Origin: CAIMZW01 sp037133095
GTDB lineage: Bacteria; Actinomycetota; Actinomycetes; Nanopelagicales; Nanopelagicaceae
NCBI GenBank assembly: GCA_037133095.1
Contig: JBAXOT010000015.1
Location: forward strand, 1 to 39,348
Direction of reading: 5' to 3'
DNA: 39,348 nt
Shown here one piece after another: positions 32,999-39,348 of this stretch (its first letter is position 1; every line of letters begins with the position of its first letter). Under the pieces are notes generated by a model, which saw only the letters and a program-made list of their open reading frames with translations, was not told the DNA's origin and made no database searches. Made by a program: the position numbers and the translations under genes.

Positions 32999-33004
32999 TA
33001 TGTT
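32999..33004 (+). promoter_or_regulatory. -10 hexamer TATGTT of the secreted-protein pair
   Basis: TATGTT ends 8 nt before ATG 33013, with no ribosome site. This also argues for ATG 33013 over the longer frame starting at 32932. Confidence 0.5.
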
Positions 33005-33012
33005 CTGCTGTT

Positions 33013-33498
33013 ATGAAGAAGGTGATGTGGTTCCTCAGTGTTCTCTTCCTGATTGGAACTTCTAACTCTGCCTTTGCCGCAACGTCCACAACTGGCACAC
33101 ATGGCGAAACGTTGACGGTCTCTAAAACTTCGCAGATTAGTACTGGCGACGCACTAAAAATATCCGGCGTTCATTTTGATCAAACAGTCGGAATTTATGT
33201 TGCACTCTGCAAAGTTGTTCCCAAAGGTCACCTGCCAACTCCATGCGGTGGTGGGATTGATAAGACCGGCGGCACGGATTCATCGATGTGGATCTCATCA
33301 AATCCTCCCCCTTATGGAATTGGACTAGCAAAACCTTACAAACTTGGTGGTCGATTTGCTATCTCCATCAAGGTGTCACCAATGATCGGCAAATTAGACT
33401 GTCGAAAAATTTCTTGCGCAATTTATGTACGTGCCGATCACACTCGCGGCGATGATCGTACCTATGACCTTAAAATCCCACTTATGTTCAAAAAGTAG
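33013..33498 (+). CDS. secreted Cys-paired domain protein, possible haem-capture partner
   Basis: 161 residues from ATG 33013; the longer frame from 32932 hides the signal peptide. A Sec signal peptide ends AFA-ATS. The mature protein has a neocarzinostatin/Ig-like look: SKTSQISTGDALKISGVHF, then GIYVALC, a Gly/Pro-rich loop (PTPCGGG, WISSNPPPYG), and LDCRKISCAIYVRADHT. Its four Cys could form two disulfides. Very similar segments occur, as I recall, in actinobacterial proteins that also bear HtaA haem-binding domains, but no HtaA domain is seen here. Divergent from hmuTUV; the next gene shares the domain. Haem binding is a hypothesis. Confidence 0.78.
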   Translation: MKKVMWFLSVLFLIGTSNSAFAATSTTGTHGETLTVSKTSQISTGDALKISGVHFDQTVGIYVALCKVVPKGHLPTPCGGGIDKTGGTDSSMWISSNPPPYGIGLAKPYKLGGRFAISIKVSPMIGKLDCRKISCAIYVRADHTRGDDRTYDLKIPLMFKK

Positions 33499-33509
33499 AG
33501 AGAGAAGAA

Positions 33510-34481
33510 ATGATTAAGAGTAAATTCCTCATCGCCTTCGTAGGGCTGGCTATTGCAACCGTTTCGAATGCACCAATCGCACAGGCTGCCCCAACAGTTC
33601 AGGTGCAAGGCGGTCCCTACACTGGGCTTGATCCAGCAGGAGCAGATATCCACTTCGGTTTTGGGAATTTTCCTACTGCGCATGGTCTCTACATTCTTGA
33701 AGCTGTGAAATCGGCCGATGGCACTCGACCTACCATCTATAACCAGGCAACACAGGTTTGGGTGTCAACCGACTCACAGGCGCCTGCCCATCCAACTGGT
33801 GATGTAGTTCTGCATGTGGTTGGAACCTTTACTGGTGCAGATTGCGCGAAAGATACGTGTGGAATTTTTGTTCGCCTAGACCACACCGCGCCAACTGATC
33901 TCTCTGAAGATCAATTCATTCCGATCACATTTAAAGCCGGCGTTGCGGGTCCAGCGCTCCCAGCAGATGTAATTTCAGTCAAAGTAAATGGTGCCTCGGT
34001 GCCTGCAAATGTGCCTGGAACACTGACTTACGGTTCATCAGCAAAATTCGAAGTCACCACTTCATCGGGTGGAGCCGTTACTTTCAAAGCGTACGGACCA
34101 GCCTGCGGATTGAATGGCAACGTGGTCACTGCTTTAACTGGAACTGGACAATGCGACATCGGAGTTACCTCGGCCGGCGGTTCAACATTTGCTGGTGCAA
34201 CTTCGCACTATCCATTTATTTTGGCCCAAGCAAAACAAACTCTGACATTTTCCGTAAAAGCGGTAAAAGTTGGTAAGACAATTTCATTACCTCTGAAAAC
34301 CAACCTTGGCGAAACGATTTCCTACACTCTGATGGCCAAGAACACCTGCACCTATTCAAAAACTGGTTCAGTAGTTAAAGGTTTAAGGGTCGGCAATTGT
34401 TCCTTGGTGGCAACAGCCGCTGGAATGGCTGGAAATTATCGGGAGTTGCTTGTGAAAATTTCACTTCCTATAAAGAAGTAA
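33510..34481 (+). CDS. secreted protein with related Cys-paired domain and Ig-like tail
   Basis: 323 residues. The signal peptide ends AQA-AP (about residue 26). The N-terminal 130 residues parallel the upstream protein (GLYILEAVK, VWVSTDSQAPAHPTG, ADCAKDTCGIFVRLDHT); the shared signature is D-C-x4-C-x-I-[YF]-V-R-x-D-H-T. About 190 residues of Ig-like sequence follow, with a CGLNGN..TGTGQCDI pair and a C-terminal CTYSKTGS..GNCSL pair. There is no membrane anchor. The Shine-Dalgarno AGAGAGAAG is good and the gap to the preceding gene is 11 nt, so the two form an operon. Its stop is 2 nt from the convergent tetR-type gene. Confidence 0.8.
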   Translation: MIKSKFLIAFVGLAIATVSNAPIAQAAPTVQVQGGPYTGLDPAGADIHFGFGNFPTAHGLYILEAVKSADGTRPTIYNQATQVWVSTDSQAPAHPTGDVVLHVVGTFTGADCAKDTCGIFVRLDHTAPTDLSEDQFIPITFKAGVAGPALPADVISVKVNGASVPANVPGTLTYGSSAKFEVTTSSGGAVTFKAYGPACGLNGNVVTALTGTGQCDIGVTSAGGSTFAGATSHYPFILAQAKQTLTFSVKAVKVGKTISLPLKTNLGETISYTLMAKNTCTYSKTGSVVKGLRVGNCSLVATAAGMAGNYRELLVKISLPIKK

Positions 34482-34483
34482 AG

Positions 34484-35071
34484 TTAGTTAAGAGCCAGGG
34501 CTCGAAGTCCTGCAATCGCGAAAATAGTTGCGTTGCGGATTTCGAGCTCTGCGTCGTTCCCAGACTCAATTCGAATACTGGTGGCATCCGTAACGCTAGA
34601 AATAAATGCAGATGCTTGCGCGACATTGAGAATTCCGGTTTGGAGAAGTGCTTCACGAAGTGGGGCAATCAACTTTCGATGTCCCAGGGCAATATCTTCT
34701 TTTCGATAATCGGGAGTCGAAACGGTGTTTAAAGATTTCACTAACATGTGGCGACCATCTGCGACATAACGCAGCCCCTCAGCAATCCACAGCGAAAGTT
34801 TTTCGAAGGGATCTTGTGCATCTTTAATGGCATCCCCGAGGCGGAGTCGGTAGTACTCCAATTCCTCTAGAACAAGATCTGCCACTAAGTCGGCGGAACT
34901 AGAAAAATACTCATATATGGAGGATCGGGCTAAACCGGCTTTTGCAGCGACCGCCGCGACGGTAATAGCCTGCGCACCCTCAGCCAACGCCAATTCCATG
35001 GCCGCAGCCATGAGTTGTTGCCGGCGCAGTTCACGGTGCGCGGCGATCGTCGGCGCTTGGATTTTAGGCAT
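34484..35071 (-). CDS. TetR-family transcriptional regulator
   Basis: 195 residues. The N-terminal helix-turn-helix is typical (RRQQLMAAAMELALAEGAQ, then ITVAAVAAKAGLARSSIYEY and FSSSADLV). The C-terminal ligand domain is of unknown specificity. It is convergent with the secreted-protein pair and divergent from a small ORF, so its target could be either neighbour or itself; nothing in the sequence decides. Confidence 0.9.
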   Translation of the reverse strand: MPKIQAPTIAAHRELRRQQLMAAAMELALAEGAQAITVAAVAAKAGLARSSIYEYFSSSADLVADLVLEELEYYRLRLGDAIKDAQDPFEKLSLWIAEGLRYVADGRHMLVKSLNTVSTPDYRKEDIALGHRKLIAPLREALLQTGILNVAQASAFISSVTDATSIRIESGNDAELEIRNATIFAIAGLRALALN

Positions 35072-35169
35072 TTCGGTATTCTTTCACGCAAAGGTGGGAA
35101 GCGCACATTACCAGCAGGCTCTCAGGAAGTTCTCGGAGTTAAACCAGTCCCGTCTTCCATACTCTGCCT

Positions 35170-35409
35170 ATGAAACGACATATCGCACTTCTAGCTGCAG
35201 GACTCTTCATGGCCGCGGGCGTCACCTTTCTTCAGTTAAACCCAGGTCAATCAGGTGCCCCAAGTACCTTTTCCAGCGCCCTCTCGAGCTCGGTTGGAAC
35301 GGCTTCGACCGCTTCTGTAGCCACCACCCCAACCCTGTCGACCACCCCAACCCTGTCGACCAAAAACAGCATCAAGCCTTCTATCGGCAGTTCAGGTGAG
35401 GACGACTAA
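35170..35409 (+). CDS. small Ser/Thr-rich exported protein, hypothetical
   Basis: 79 residues. A short basic start (MKRH) and one hydrophobic segment (IALLAAGLFMAAGVTFL) are followed by about 55 residues dominated by Ser, Thr, Pro and Ala, ending SGEDD. Two exact 18-bp units (35323-35340, 35341-35358) encode TTPTLS twice. No homologue was recognised. No ribosome site is visible; CATACT lies 6 nt before the ATG and might be a -10. The stop overlaps the convergent transporter stop by 4 nt. The signal-like N-terminus and gap-filling position favour a real gene. Confidence 0.5.
   Translation: MKRHIALLAAGLFMAAGVTFLQLNPGQSGAPSTFSSALSSSVGTASTASVATTPTLSTTPTLSTKNSIKPSIGSSGEDD
35323..35358 (+). repeat. 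18-bp perfect tandem duplication
   Basis: ACCACCCCAACCCTGTCG occurs twice in direct succession within the small Ser/Thr-rich ORF, in frame. A slippage-prone site. Confidence 0.95.
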
Positions 35410-36332
35410 CTAGCAGTTGTGGATCGACGTTCAAAGAATTGCGAAAAGGCGATAGAGCCAAGTGTCAGCAAAGTCCCGTAAATGAGGTTTGCAGAGACGC
35501 CAGTCTTTGCCGTCGGGGCCAGCCAATCAAGTAATAAGGCGCCGATGAGTTGCCCCGTCACACTGAAGAGAATGAAATTGAGAACTCCTAGAGCCTTCAC
35601 AACATAGGCAGAGACGGCAATAAAAAGTAATCCCAAAGGCCCACCCAAATAGAGCCAAGGATTTGATGGCAAGGAGGCAATGCGACCGCCGTTGAGAAAA
35701 TTCACGCACAAGGCAATCGTGAGAACAACAGTGCCAGTCGTGAAGTTAATCAATGTAGTAGCAAGTGGACGAAGTGAAATTGCATTAACTCGACCGTTAA
35801 CAGCTTGTTGAAACGAAACCACAATTCCCACCGCGACCGAAAGAATGACCGGCAAGAATTTAAAAGTGGAGTGCAGCAACTGCGGGAAAACAGCTATCGT
35901 CACAGCGGCCAGTGTTAACACAGCGCCGATTACTCGAACCAGGGTTATATGTTTCTTCCCCGAAGGTGAAATTCCCATCTTGTCGACCACCAAAGAGGAA
36001 ACCGTTTGGCCACCAATCGTTGCGATGGTAAATATCGCAACCCCTACTTGGGGAACAGCAATACTTTGAATCGAGAGAAAGAAACCACCGGCCAGACCGC
36101 CGAAGAATTCCCAGATTTTCATCTCGCCAAGTTTCCAAGCCTCGCCAACTCGACGCAGCCCTTCGCGCTCTTTGCTCAAACCAAAAACTAAGAGAATAAG
36201 AAAAGTAATACCTACTAGGTTGGAAATTAGAGCGGCACCAATTCCATTGTGAAGTGTGGTCGCGAGTTGGCCATTAAACCTGGACTGCAGGGCAACCAGG
36301 GCGCCAATAAAGATGGTTAATAATCCAAACAA
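35406..36332 (-). CDS. DMT-superfamily transporter, DUF606/YdcZ type
   Basis: 308 residues with about ten membrane helices in two similar halves (ALVALQSRFNGQLATTLHNG near the start and VGIVVSFQQAVNGRVNAISL at mid-length). This is a fused pair of DUF606 domains, which in many bacteria are separate small proteins. The substrate is unknown. The start is TTG 36332, 15 nt after the LCP gene stop, so the two probably share a transcript. Its stop overlaps the small convergent ORF. Confidence 0.85.
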   Translation of the reverse strand: MFGLLTIFIGALVALQSRFNGQLATTLHNGIGAALISNLVGITFLILLVFGLSKEREGLRRVGEAWKLGEMKIWEFFGGLAGGFFLSIQSIAVPQVGVAIFTIATIGGQTVSSLVVDKMGISPSGKKHITLVRVIGAVLTLAAVTIAVFPQLLHSTFKFLPVILSVAVGIVVSFQQAVNGRVNAISLRPLATTLINFTTGTVVLTIALCVNFLNGGRIASLPSNPWLYLGGPLGLLFIAVSAYVVKALGVLNFILFSVTGQLIGALLLDWLAPTAKTGVSANLIYGTLLTLGSIAFSQFFERRSTTAS

Positions 36333-36347
36333 GGAATAACTCGATTC

Positions 36348-37535
36348 TTAATTAACGCAAGGAATGGTGCCACCGTTTACAGCCTTGCCATTTGCTTGAT
36401 TCGCGTAATTAATCTTGGTCGGCTTTGGCTTTGGTGTCGCAGTTGCACTTGTTGCGGCACCTGATTTGGTGGCTGATGGACTGCCAGAGACGGTGGCTTT
36501 GGCAATCTTTGGTGCTGGAAAGAAGAGATCGTGAGTAAATTTGCGAACCTTGGCCACGTCGATCAAATTTACGCTTTGCAAATCACGCATCACATAGCCT
36601 TCGATGGGCAAGGTATGAAAGACGATATGTCCACCAGTGAGTGCTTTGGCTTGGGGCAGGAATCCCAAGACATCCCAACCACTGTCGATGACCACATCCT
36701 TTTTTGCGACCGTGAGGAGTGCTTGCAACTTTCCGATATCACCGAAGATTCCTTGACTGCGAAATTTGGTAATGACACCAGTAATAAATGCTTGCTGGCG
36801 GTGGGTGCGGTCCAAGTCGCCATTTGGCAGTCCATGACGTTGGCGAACAAATTTGAGGGCGTCGACTCCCGAAATGGTTTGCAATCCGGCCGGAAAAATT
36901 GCGCCAGAATACTGTGAATCATTGACCGCATGATTTAAGCAGACTTGGATTCCACCAAGAGCTTTTGCGATGTCGTAGAAACCAACCAGGTTAACTTCAG
37001 CAAAGTGATCTATTGGTATTCCGAGCAGTTCGGTAATTGTTGCAATAGTTGCTTTTCGCCCGGCTTCACGGGAGAGCCGTTCGCGGTCCGGTTCCTTAAC
37101 TCCCAATTTATAGAGCCGGGAATCTTCAGCATATTTCGCATAGCCGTAAGCCTCTTTTATCTTCTTCATCCCAAGCCCTGGAACGTTGACGTAATCATCG
37201 CGAGGAATGGAAATCGCGGTAGCCCCTGTTCCGTTTGCTGGGATATGGATAACGATCATGGTGTTGGTGTTGTAGCCACCTATGGAGCTACTTGAGCCAA
37301 CATGCATGAGGTCCAATAGCGCTCGCGGTAAGTCGGCGCCGTTGTTATCGCGCCGGCTATCAAGACCAAGGAGCAGAATGTTGGTATCGCCGTGTTTGGA
37401 TTGAGCAGCGCCCTGCAAAGCCTTGGATCGCGGGATCGCGGAGGTTGCGGTTTTGTTAAAAACAGCCATTCCAGCTGAGGCAACCACGACGGCTAAGGAG
37501 AGCCCGACTGCTATTTTTGAGGGCCATCCGCGCAT
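36348..37535 (-). CDS. LytR-CpsA-Psr (LCP) family cell-wall ligase
   Basis: 395 residues from ATG 37535; a TTG at 37577 lies upstream, but TAAGAT sits 7 nt before the ATG. One N-terminal membrane helix (about 7-28) precedes the extracytoplasmic LCP domain with NILLLGLDSRR, TNTMIVIHIPANG, AISIPRDDYV and FVRQRHGLPNGDLDRTHRQQ, which hold the catalytic Arg and Asp residues. A Ser/Ala/Thr/Lys-rich tail ends GGTIPCVN. Such enzymes attach polyprenyl-linked glycans (arabinogalactan or teichoic-like polymers) to peptidoglycan. Likely first gene of a unit with the DUF606 transporter. Confidence 0.93.
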   Translation of the reverse strand: MRGWPSKIAVGLSLAVVVASAGMAVFNKTATSAIPRSKALQGAAQSKHGDTNILLLGLDSRRDNNGADLPRALLDLMHVGSSSSIGGYNTNTMIVIHIPANGTGATAISIPRDDYVNVPGLGMKKIKEAYGYAKYAEDSRLYKLGVKEPDRERLSREAGRKATIATITELLGIPIDHFAEVNLVGFYDIAKALGGIQVCLNHAVNDSQYSGAIFPAGLQTISGVDALKFVRQRHGLPNGDLDRTHRQQAFITGVITKFRSQGIFGDIGKLQALLTVAKKDVVIDSGWDVLGFLPQAKALTGGHIVFHTLPIEGYVMRDLQSVNLIDVAKVRKFTHDLFFPAPKIAKATVSGSPSATKSGAATSATATPKPKPTKINYANQANGKAVNGGTIPCVN

Positions 37536-37542
37536 ATGCCCA

Positions 37543-37548
37543 ATCTTA
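37543..37548 (-). promoter_or_regulatory. -10 hexamer TAAGAT, leaderless LCP gene
   Basis: Minus-strand TAAGAT ends 7 nt before ATG 37535. It falls inside the longer reading frame and so helps choose the start. Confidence 0.5.
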
Positions 37549-37643
37549 TCCAAGTAACTAAAGCGATATTCCCCCAAAGAGGCTGAGAGTCACCTAGTAA
37601 TAGAAACCTGGCAGTATTGAAACGCAGCGCGAATAAACCGTAA

Positions 37644-37649
37644 TAGAGT
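37644..37649 (+). promoter_or_regulatory. -10 hexamer TAGAGT, leaderless S51 gene
   Basis: TAGAGT ends 6 nt before ATG 37656, and no separate ribosome site is seen. The gene diverges from the LCP gene. Confidence 0.5.
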
Positions 37650-37655
37650 GGTGAA

Positions 37656-38405
37656 ATGGTGACAGATGGCGTGGTTGGCGCGCTTGCATTGGTGGGTTCA
37701 GGTGAATATCTGCCTGTTATGGAGCCAGTTGAAGCAGCACTTCTCACAGAAGGCATTCGCCGAGGCAAGAGAAACACATTTATTCAAATTCCCACCGCCG
37801 CAGGGCGCGAAAGCGTTGACCGTTTGGCCTATTGGCGACAGATCGGTCTAGAACAGGCCAATCGACTAGCCACCGAGCAGGTCTTCCTTCCCGTGTACTC
37901 CCGCGAAGATGCCTTTAATTTGGAACATGCCAAAGCAATCGATGAGGCCGGGTTGATTTATCTCTCCGGCGGTGACCCAGGCTATTTAGCCCAAGCTCTG
38001 GCCGGCACTCCAGTCTGGGCCGCTATCGAGCGAAATTGGCGATTTGGCTCATCTCTTGCTGGGTGCAGCGCGGGCGCCATGGCTATGGGAAGTGACGTTC
38101 CCAATTTCCGCAAAATGAAAGAGGAAGGTCAGCCTGGCCTTTCGATCATCTCTCACATTAGAACTATTCCGCACTACAACAAGTTCTTCGGCTGGATTCC
38201 GGACGGGGCAGCTAAGGTGATGTTGAAAGCCCCCGAGGGAACAATCATTATTGGAATCGACGAAGGCACTGCGCTGGTTACTGGCCTAGAGCCCGAAAGC
38301 TCATTTGAGAATAGAACGTGGTCGGTCCATGGAGTGGGAGGGGTTCATATCCTTCGAGGAGCGCCAACTCACCGCTACCAAAGCGGTGATCGGATCAGTC
38401 TCTAA
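37656..38405 (+). CDS. peptidase S51 / cyanophycinase-like protein
   Basis: 249 residues. This is a class I glutamine-amidotransferase-like fold with the S51 nucleophile Ser138 in AGCSAGAMAMG. The N-terminus ALVGSGEYLPVM, IYLSGGDPGYL (residues 101-111) and the downstream HIRTIPHYNKFFGW supply the expected surrounding motifs. Relatives are dipeptidase E, which cleaves Asp-X dipeptides, and cyanophycinase. No cyanophycin synthetase is visible here, so the substrate is open. Cytoplasmic, with no signal peptide. Confidence 0.85.
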   Translation: MVTDGVVGALALVGSGEYLPVMEPVEAALLTEGIRRGKRNTFIQIPTAAGRESVDRLAYWRQIGLEQANRLATEQVFLPVYSREDAFNLEHAKAIDEAGLIYLSGGDPGYLAQALAGTPVWAAIERNWRFGSSLAGCSAGAMAMGSDVPNFRKMKEEGQPGLSIISHIRTIPHYNKFFGWIPDGAAKVMLKAPEGTIIIGIDEGTALVTGLEPESSFENRTWSVHGVGGVHILRGAPTHRYQSGDRISL

Positions 38406-38422
38406 CGACGACAAACGCCCGA

Positions 38423-38428
38423 TAGAGT
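38423..38428 (+). promoter_or_regulatory. -10 hexamer TAGAGT, leaderless Dabb gene
   Basis: TAGAGT ends 7 nt before ATG 38436. It is the same hexamer as at the preceding gene. Confidence 0.5.
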
Positions 38429-38435
38429 TACTAAC

Positions 38436-38735
38436 ATGATTAGACACATAGTGGTGTGGAAACTTAAGTCCACTGATGCCGCAGAACGAGAAGCGAATTT
38501 CTTAGCCATGAAATCGAAACTAGAAGCTCTCGTCATCGCCGATCCTGGAATTAAGACGATCGATGTATATAAGTCAATGGGTTTGGTCGAGTGGCACTGG
38601 GATGTGGTTCTTGTTGCAGATTACGAAACCCAAGCAGCACTGGATGCATATCAAGTACACCCCGACCATAAAGCATTTGTCGCTTGGGTTGCTGATGTTT
38701 CGGCCGAACGAATCGCTATTGATTACCTGGTGTAA
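38436..38735 (+). CDS. Dabb (stress-responsive A/B barrel) domain protein
   Basis: 99 residues. The family pattern is clear: MIRHIVVWKLK, a helix, DPGIKTIDVY, then VLVADYETQAALDAYQVHPD and HKAFVAWV. It is a dimeric ferredoxin-like alpha/beta barrel. Functions in the family are mostly unknown, and some members are cyclases or bind small hydrophobic ligands. The last 20 nt overlap the convergent GntR-type gene. Confidence 0.9.
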   Translation: MIRHIVVWKLKSTDAAEREANFLAMKSKLEALVIADPGIKTIDVYKSMGLVEWHWDVVLVADYETQAALDAYQVHPDHKAFVAWVADVSAERIAIDYLV

Positions 38736-39348
38736 AAACTCCAGGATGCTGGCTAAGTTCTAGTCGAGTTCGCCGGATATGACCATAAAGGATTCGCTCG
38801 GCATCTTCGAGGTCACCTTTCTTAATTGCAGAGAGCATCAAAAAATGTTCGTAGTGCGCGGGCTTAAAACCATTACTAGCTAATAACTTTGTATAAGCGC
38901 GTCGATAATGTTGTGTTGTGTTCCAAAGCCTATCGACCATCTCTCCCAGTAGGGCAGTCTGCGCCCCAGAATAAGTCAGCAGATGGAATTCCCGATCAAG
39001 TTTGAGAAAAGTTTCGATGTCATGGTTACTCTCCATGATTGCCGAGAGATGTTCTAATCGGGCGATTGTGTCGTTGGATAGATGTGGAATGCTCATATGA
39101 AGAATGAGCGGTTCAATTCGTTCCCGAATCTGATACATCTCTTCACATTCACTCAGACTCAATTCTGCAATCCAGGCACCAGTATGAGCAACAAGTTTGA
39201 TAAGTCCTTGGGCATCAAGCATACGAAGCGCCTCGCGCACCGGTGAACGGCTTGCGCCATATTGCTCCGCAATATCTTCCTGTCGAATTCGAACGCCAGG
39301 AGGATAAAGCCCCGAGAGAATTTCTTCTTTTAATGCGGCCGCGATTCG
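38716..39348 (-). CDS. GntR-family regulator with FCD domain, N-terminus beyond window
   Basis: 210 codons are visible, and the frame stays open to the window edge. The winged helix is readable beyond the nominal GTG at 39240 (KEEILSGLYPPG, IRQEDIAEQYGASRSPVREA), so only about 10-20 N-terminal residues are missing. The all-helical FCD ligand domain follows (ECEEMYQIRERIEPL, LDREFHLLTY, HYEHFLMLSAIKKGDLEDAE) with the usual Asp/His metal-site residues. FadR-type regulators of this group respond to small carboxylic acids. The target is unknown. Confidence 0.93.
   Translation of the reverse strand, partial: RIAAALKEEILSGLYPPGVRIRQEDIAEQYGASRSPVREALRMLDAQGLIKLVAHTGAWIAELSLSECEEMYQIRERIEPLILHMSIPHLSNDTIARLEHLSAIMESNHDIETFLKLDREFHLLTYSGAQTALLGEMVDRLWNTTQHYRRAYTKLLASNGFKPAHYEHFLMLSAIKKGDLEDAERILYGHIRRTRLELSQHPGVFTPGNQ

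Noticed and set aside
32932..33012. Longer N-terminus for the first secreted protein
   Set aside because: The extra 27 residues are polar and would bury the signal peptide; the TATGTT hexamer and ATG 33013 fit better.

Overview
The window looks like a chromosomal segment of a streamlined, moderate-GC actinobacterium. The best guess is a freshwater planktonic lineage of the acI/Nanopelagicales type. This rests on an actinobacterial gene repertoire (dnaK-grpE-dnaJ-hspR with a HAIR operator, murT-gatD, an Rv0338c-like Fe-S reductase, the hppA-topA-tmk-holB block, an LCP protein) combined with base composition near 50% GC by eye, tiny intergenic gaps and touching or overlapping gene tails. The genus assignment is inference. 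No phage, integrase, transposase or CRISPR array was seen.

Layout. 1-2224: 3' part of a large secreted repeat protein, then a hairpin terminator and tRNA-Gly(CCC) on the minus strand. 2403-4482: dcd, lemA, htpX. 4454-6698 (minus): a two-component system. 6906-7673: a family 25 glycosyltransferase. 7688-9736 (minus): a membrane Fe-S reductase. 9821-13578: the HspR-controlled chaperone operon. 13598-14764: pyrE and, convergent to it, a DedA protein. 14938-24625: H+-pyrophosphatase, topoisomerase I, an MFS-thymidylate kinase fusion, the DNA polymerase III delta' subunit and a TAP-like hydrolase. 24676-25418: a glyoxalase-like protein and tRNA-Thr(CGT). 25453-28319: murT, gatD, a LysE exporter and a DUF6941-type protein. 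28320-30401: a structured leader and a DEAD-box helicase with a long Arg-rich tail. 30402-34481: a haem-type ABC importer (hmuTUV-like) divergent from two secreted proteins that share a Cys-paired domain. 34484-38735: a TetR regulator, a small Ser/Thr-rich secreted ORF, a DUF606 transporter, an LCP protein, an S51-like peptidase and a Dabb protein. 38716-39348 (minus): a GntR/FCD regulator cut by the window end.

How the genes work together. Most of the window is housekeeping: protein folding, membrane-protein quality control, nucleotide supply (dcd, pyrE, tmk), replication and topology, and cell-wall modification (murT/gatD, LCP). Order is conserved with other actinobacteria as I remember them. 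The more accessory and interesting part is 30402-34481, where an HmuT-like binding protein carrying plausible haem-ligand residues faces two secreted proteins built on one domain, with a palindrome between them. No HtaA domain was recognised, so the pair may be a minimal surface capture system.

A second theme is transcription. Twelve genes have a TAnnnT (or GATAAT) hexamer ending 6-9 nt before their start codon and no convincing Shine-Dalgarno, which is what leaderless mRNAs look like. In two or three cases the hexamer lies in the last codons of the upstream gene. The helicase gene is the opposite: a leader of about 190 nt with several short inverted repeats, two of which exclude each other.
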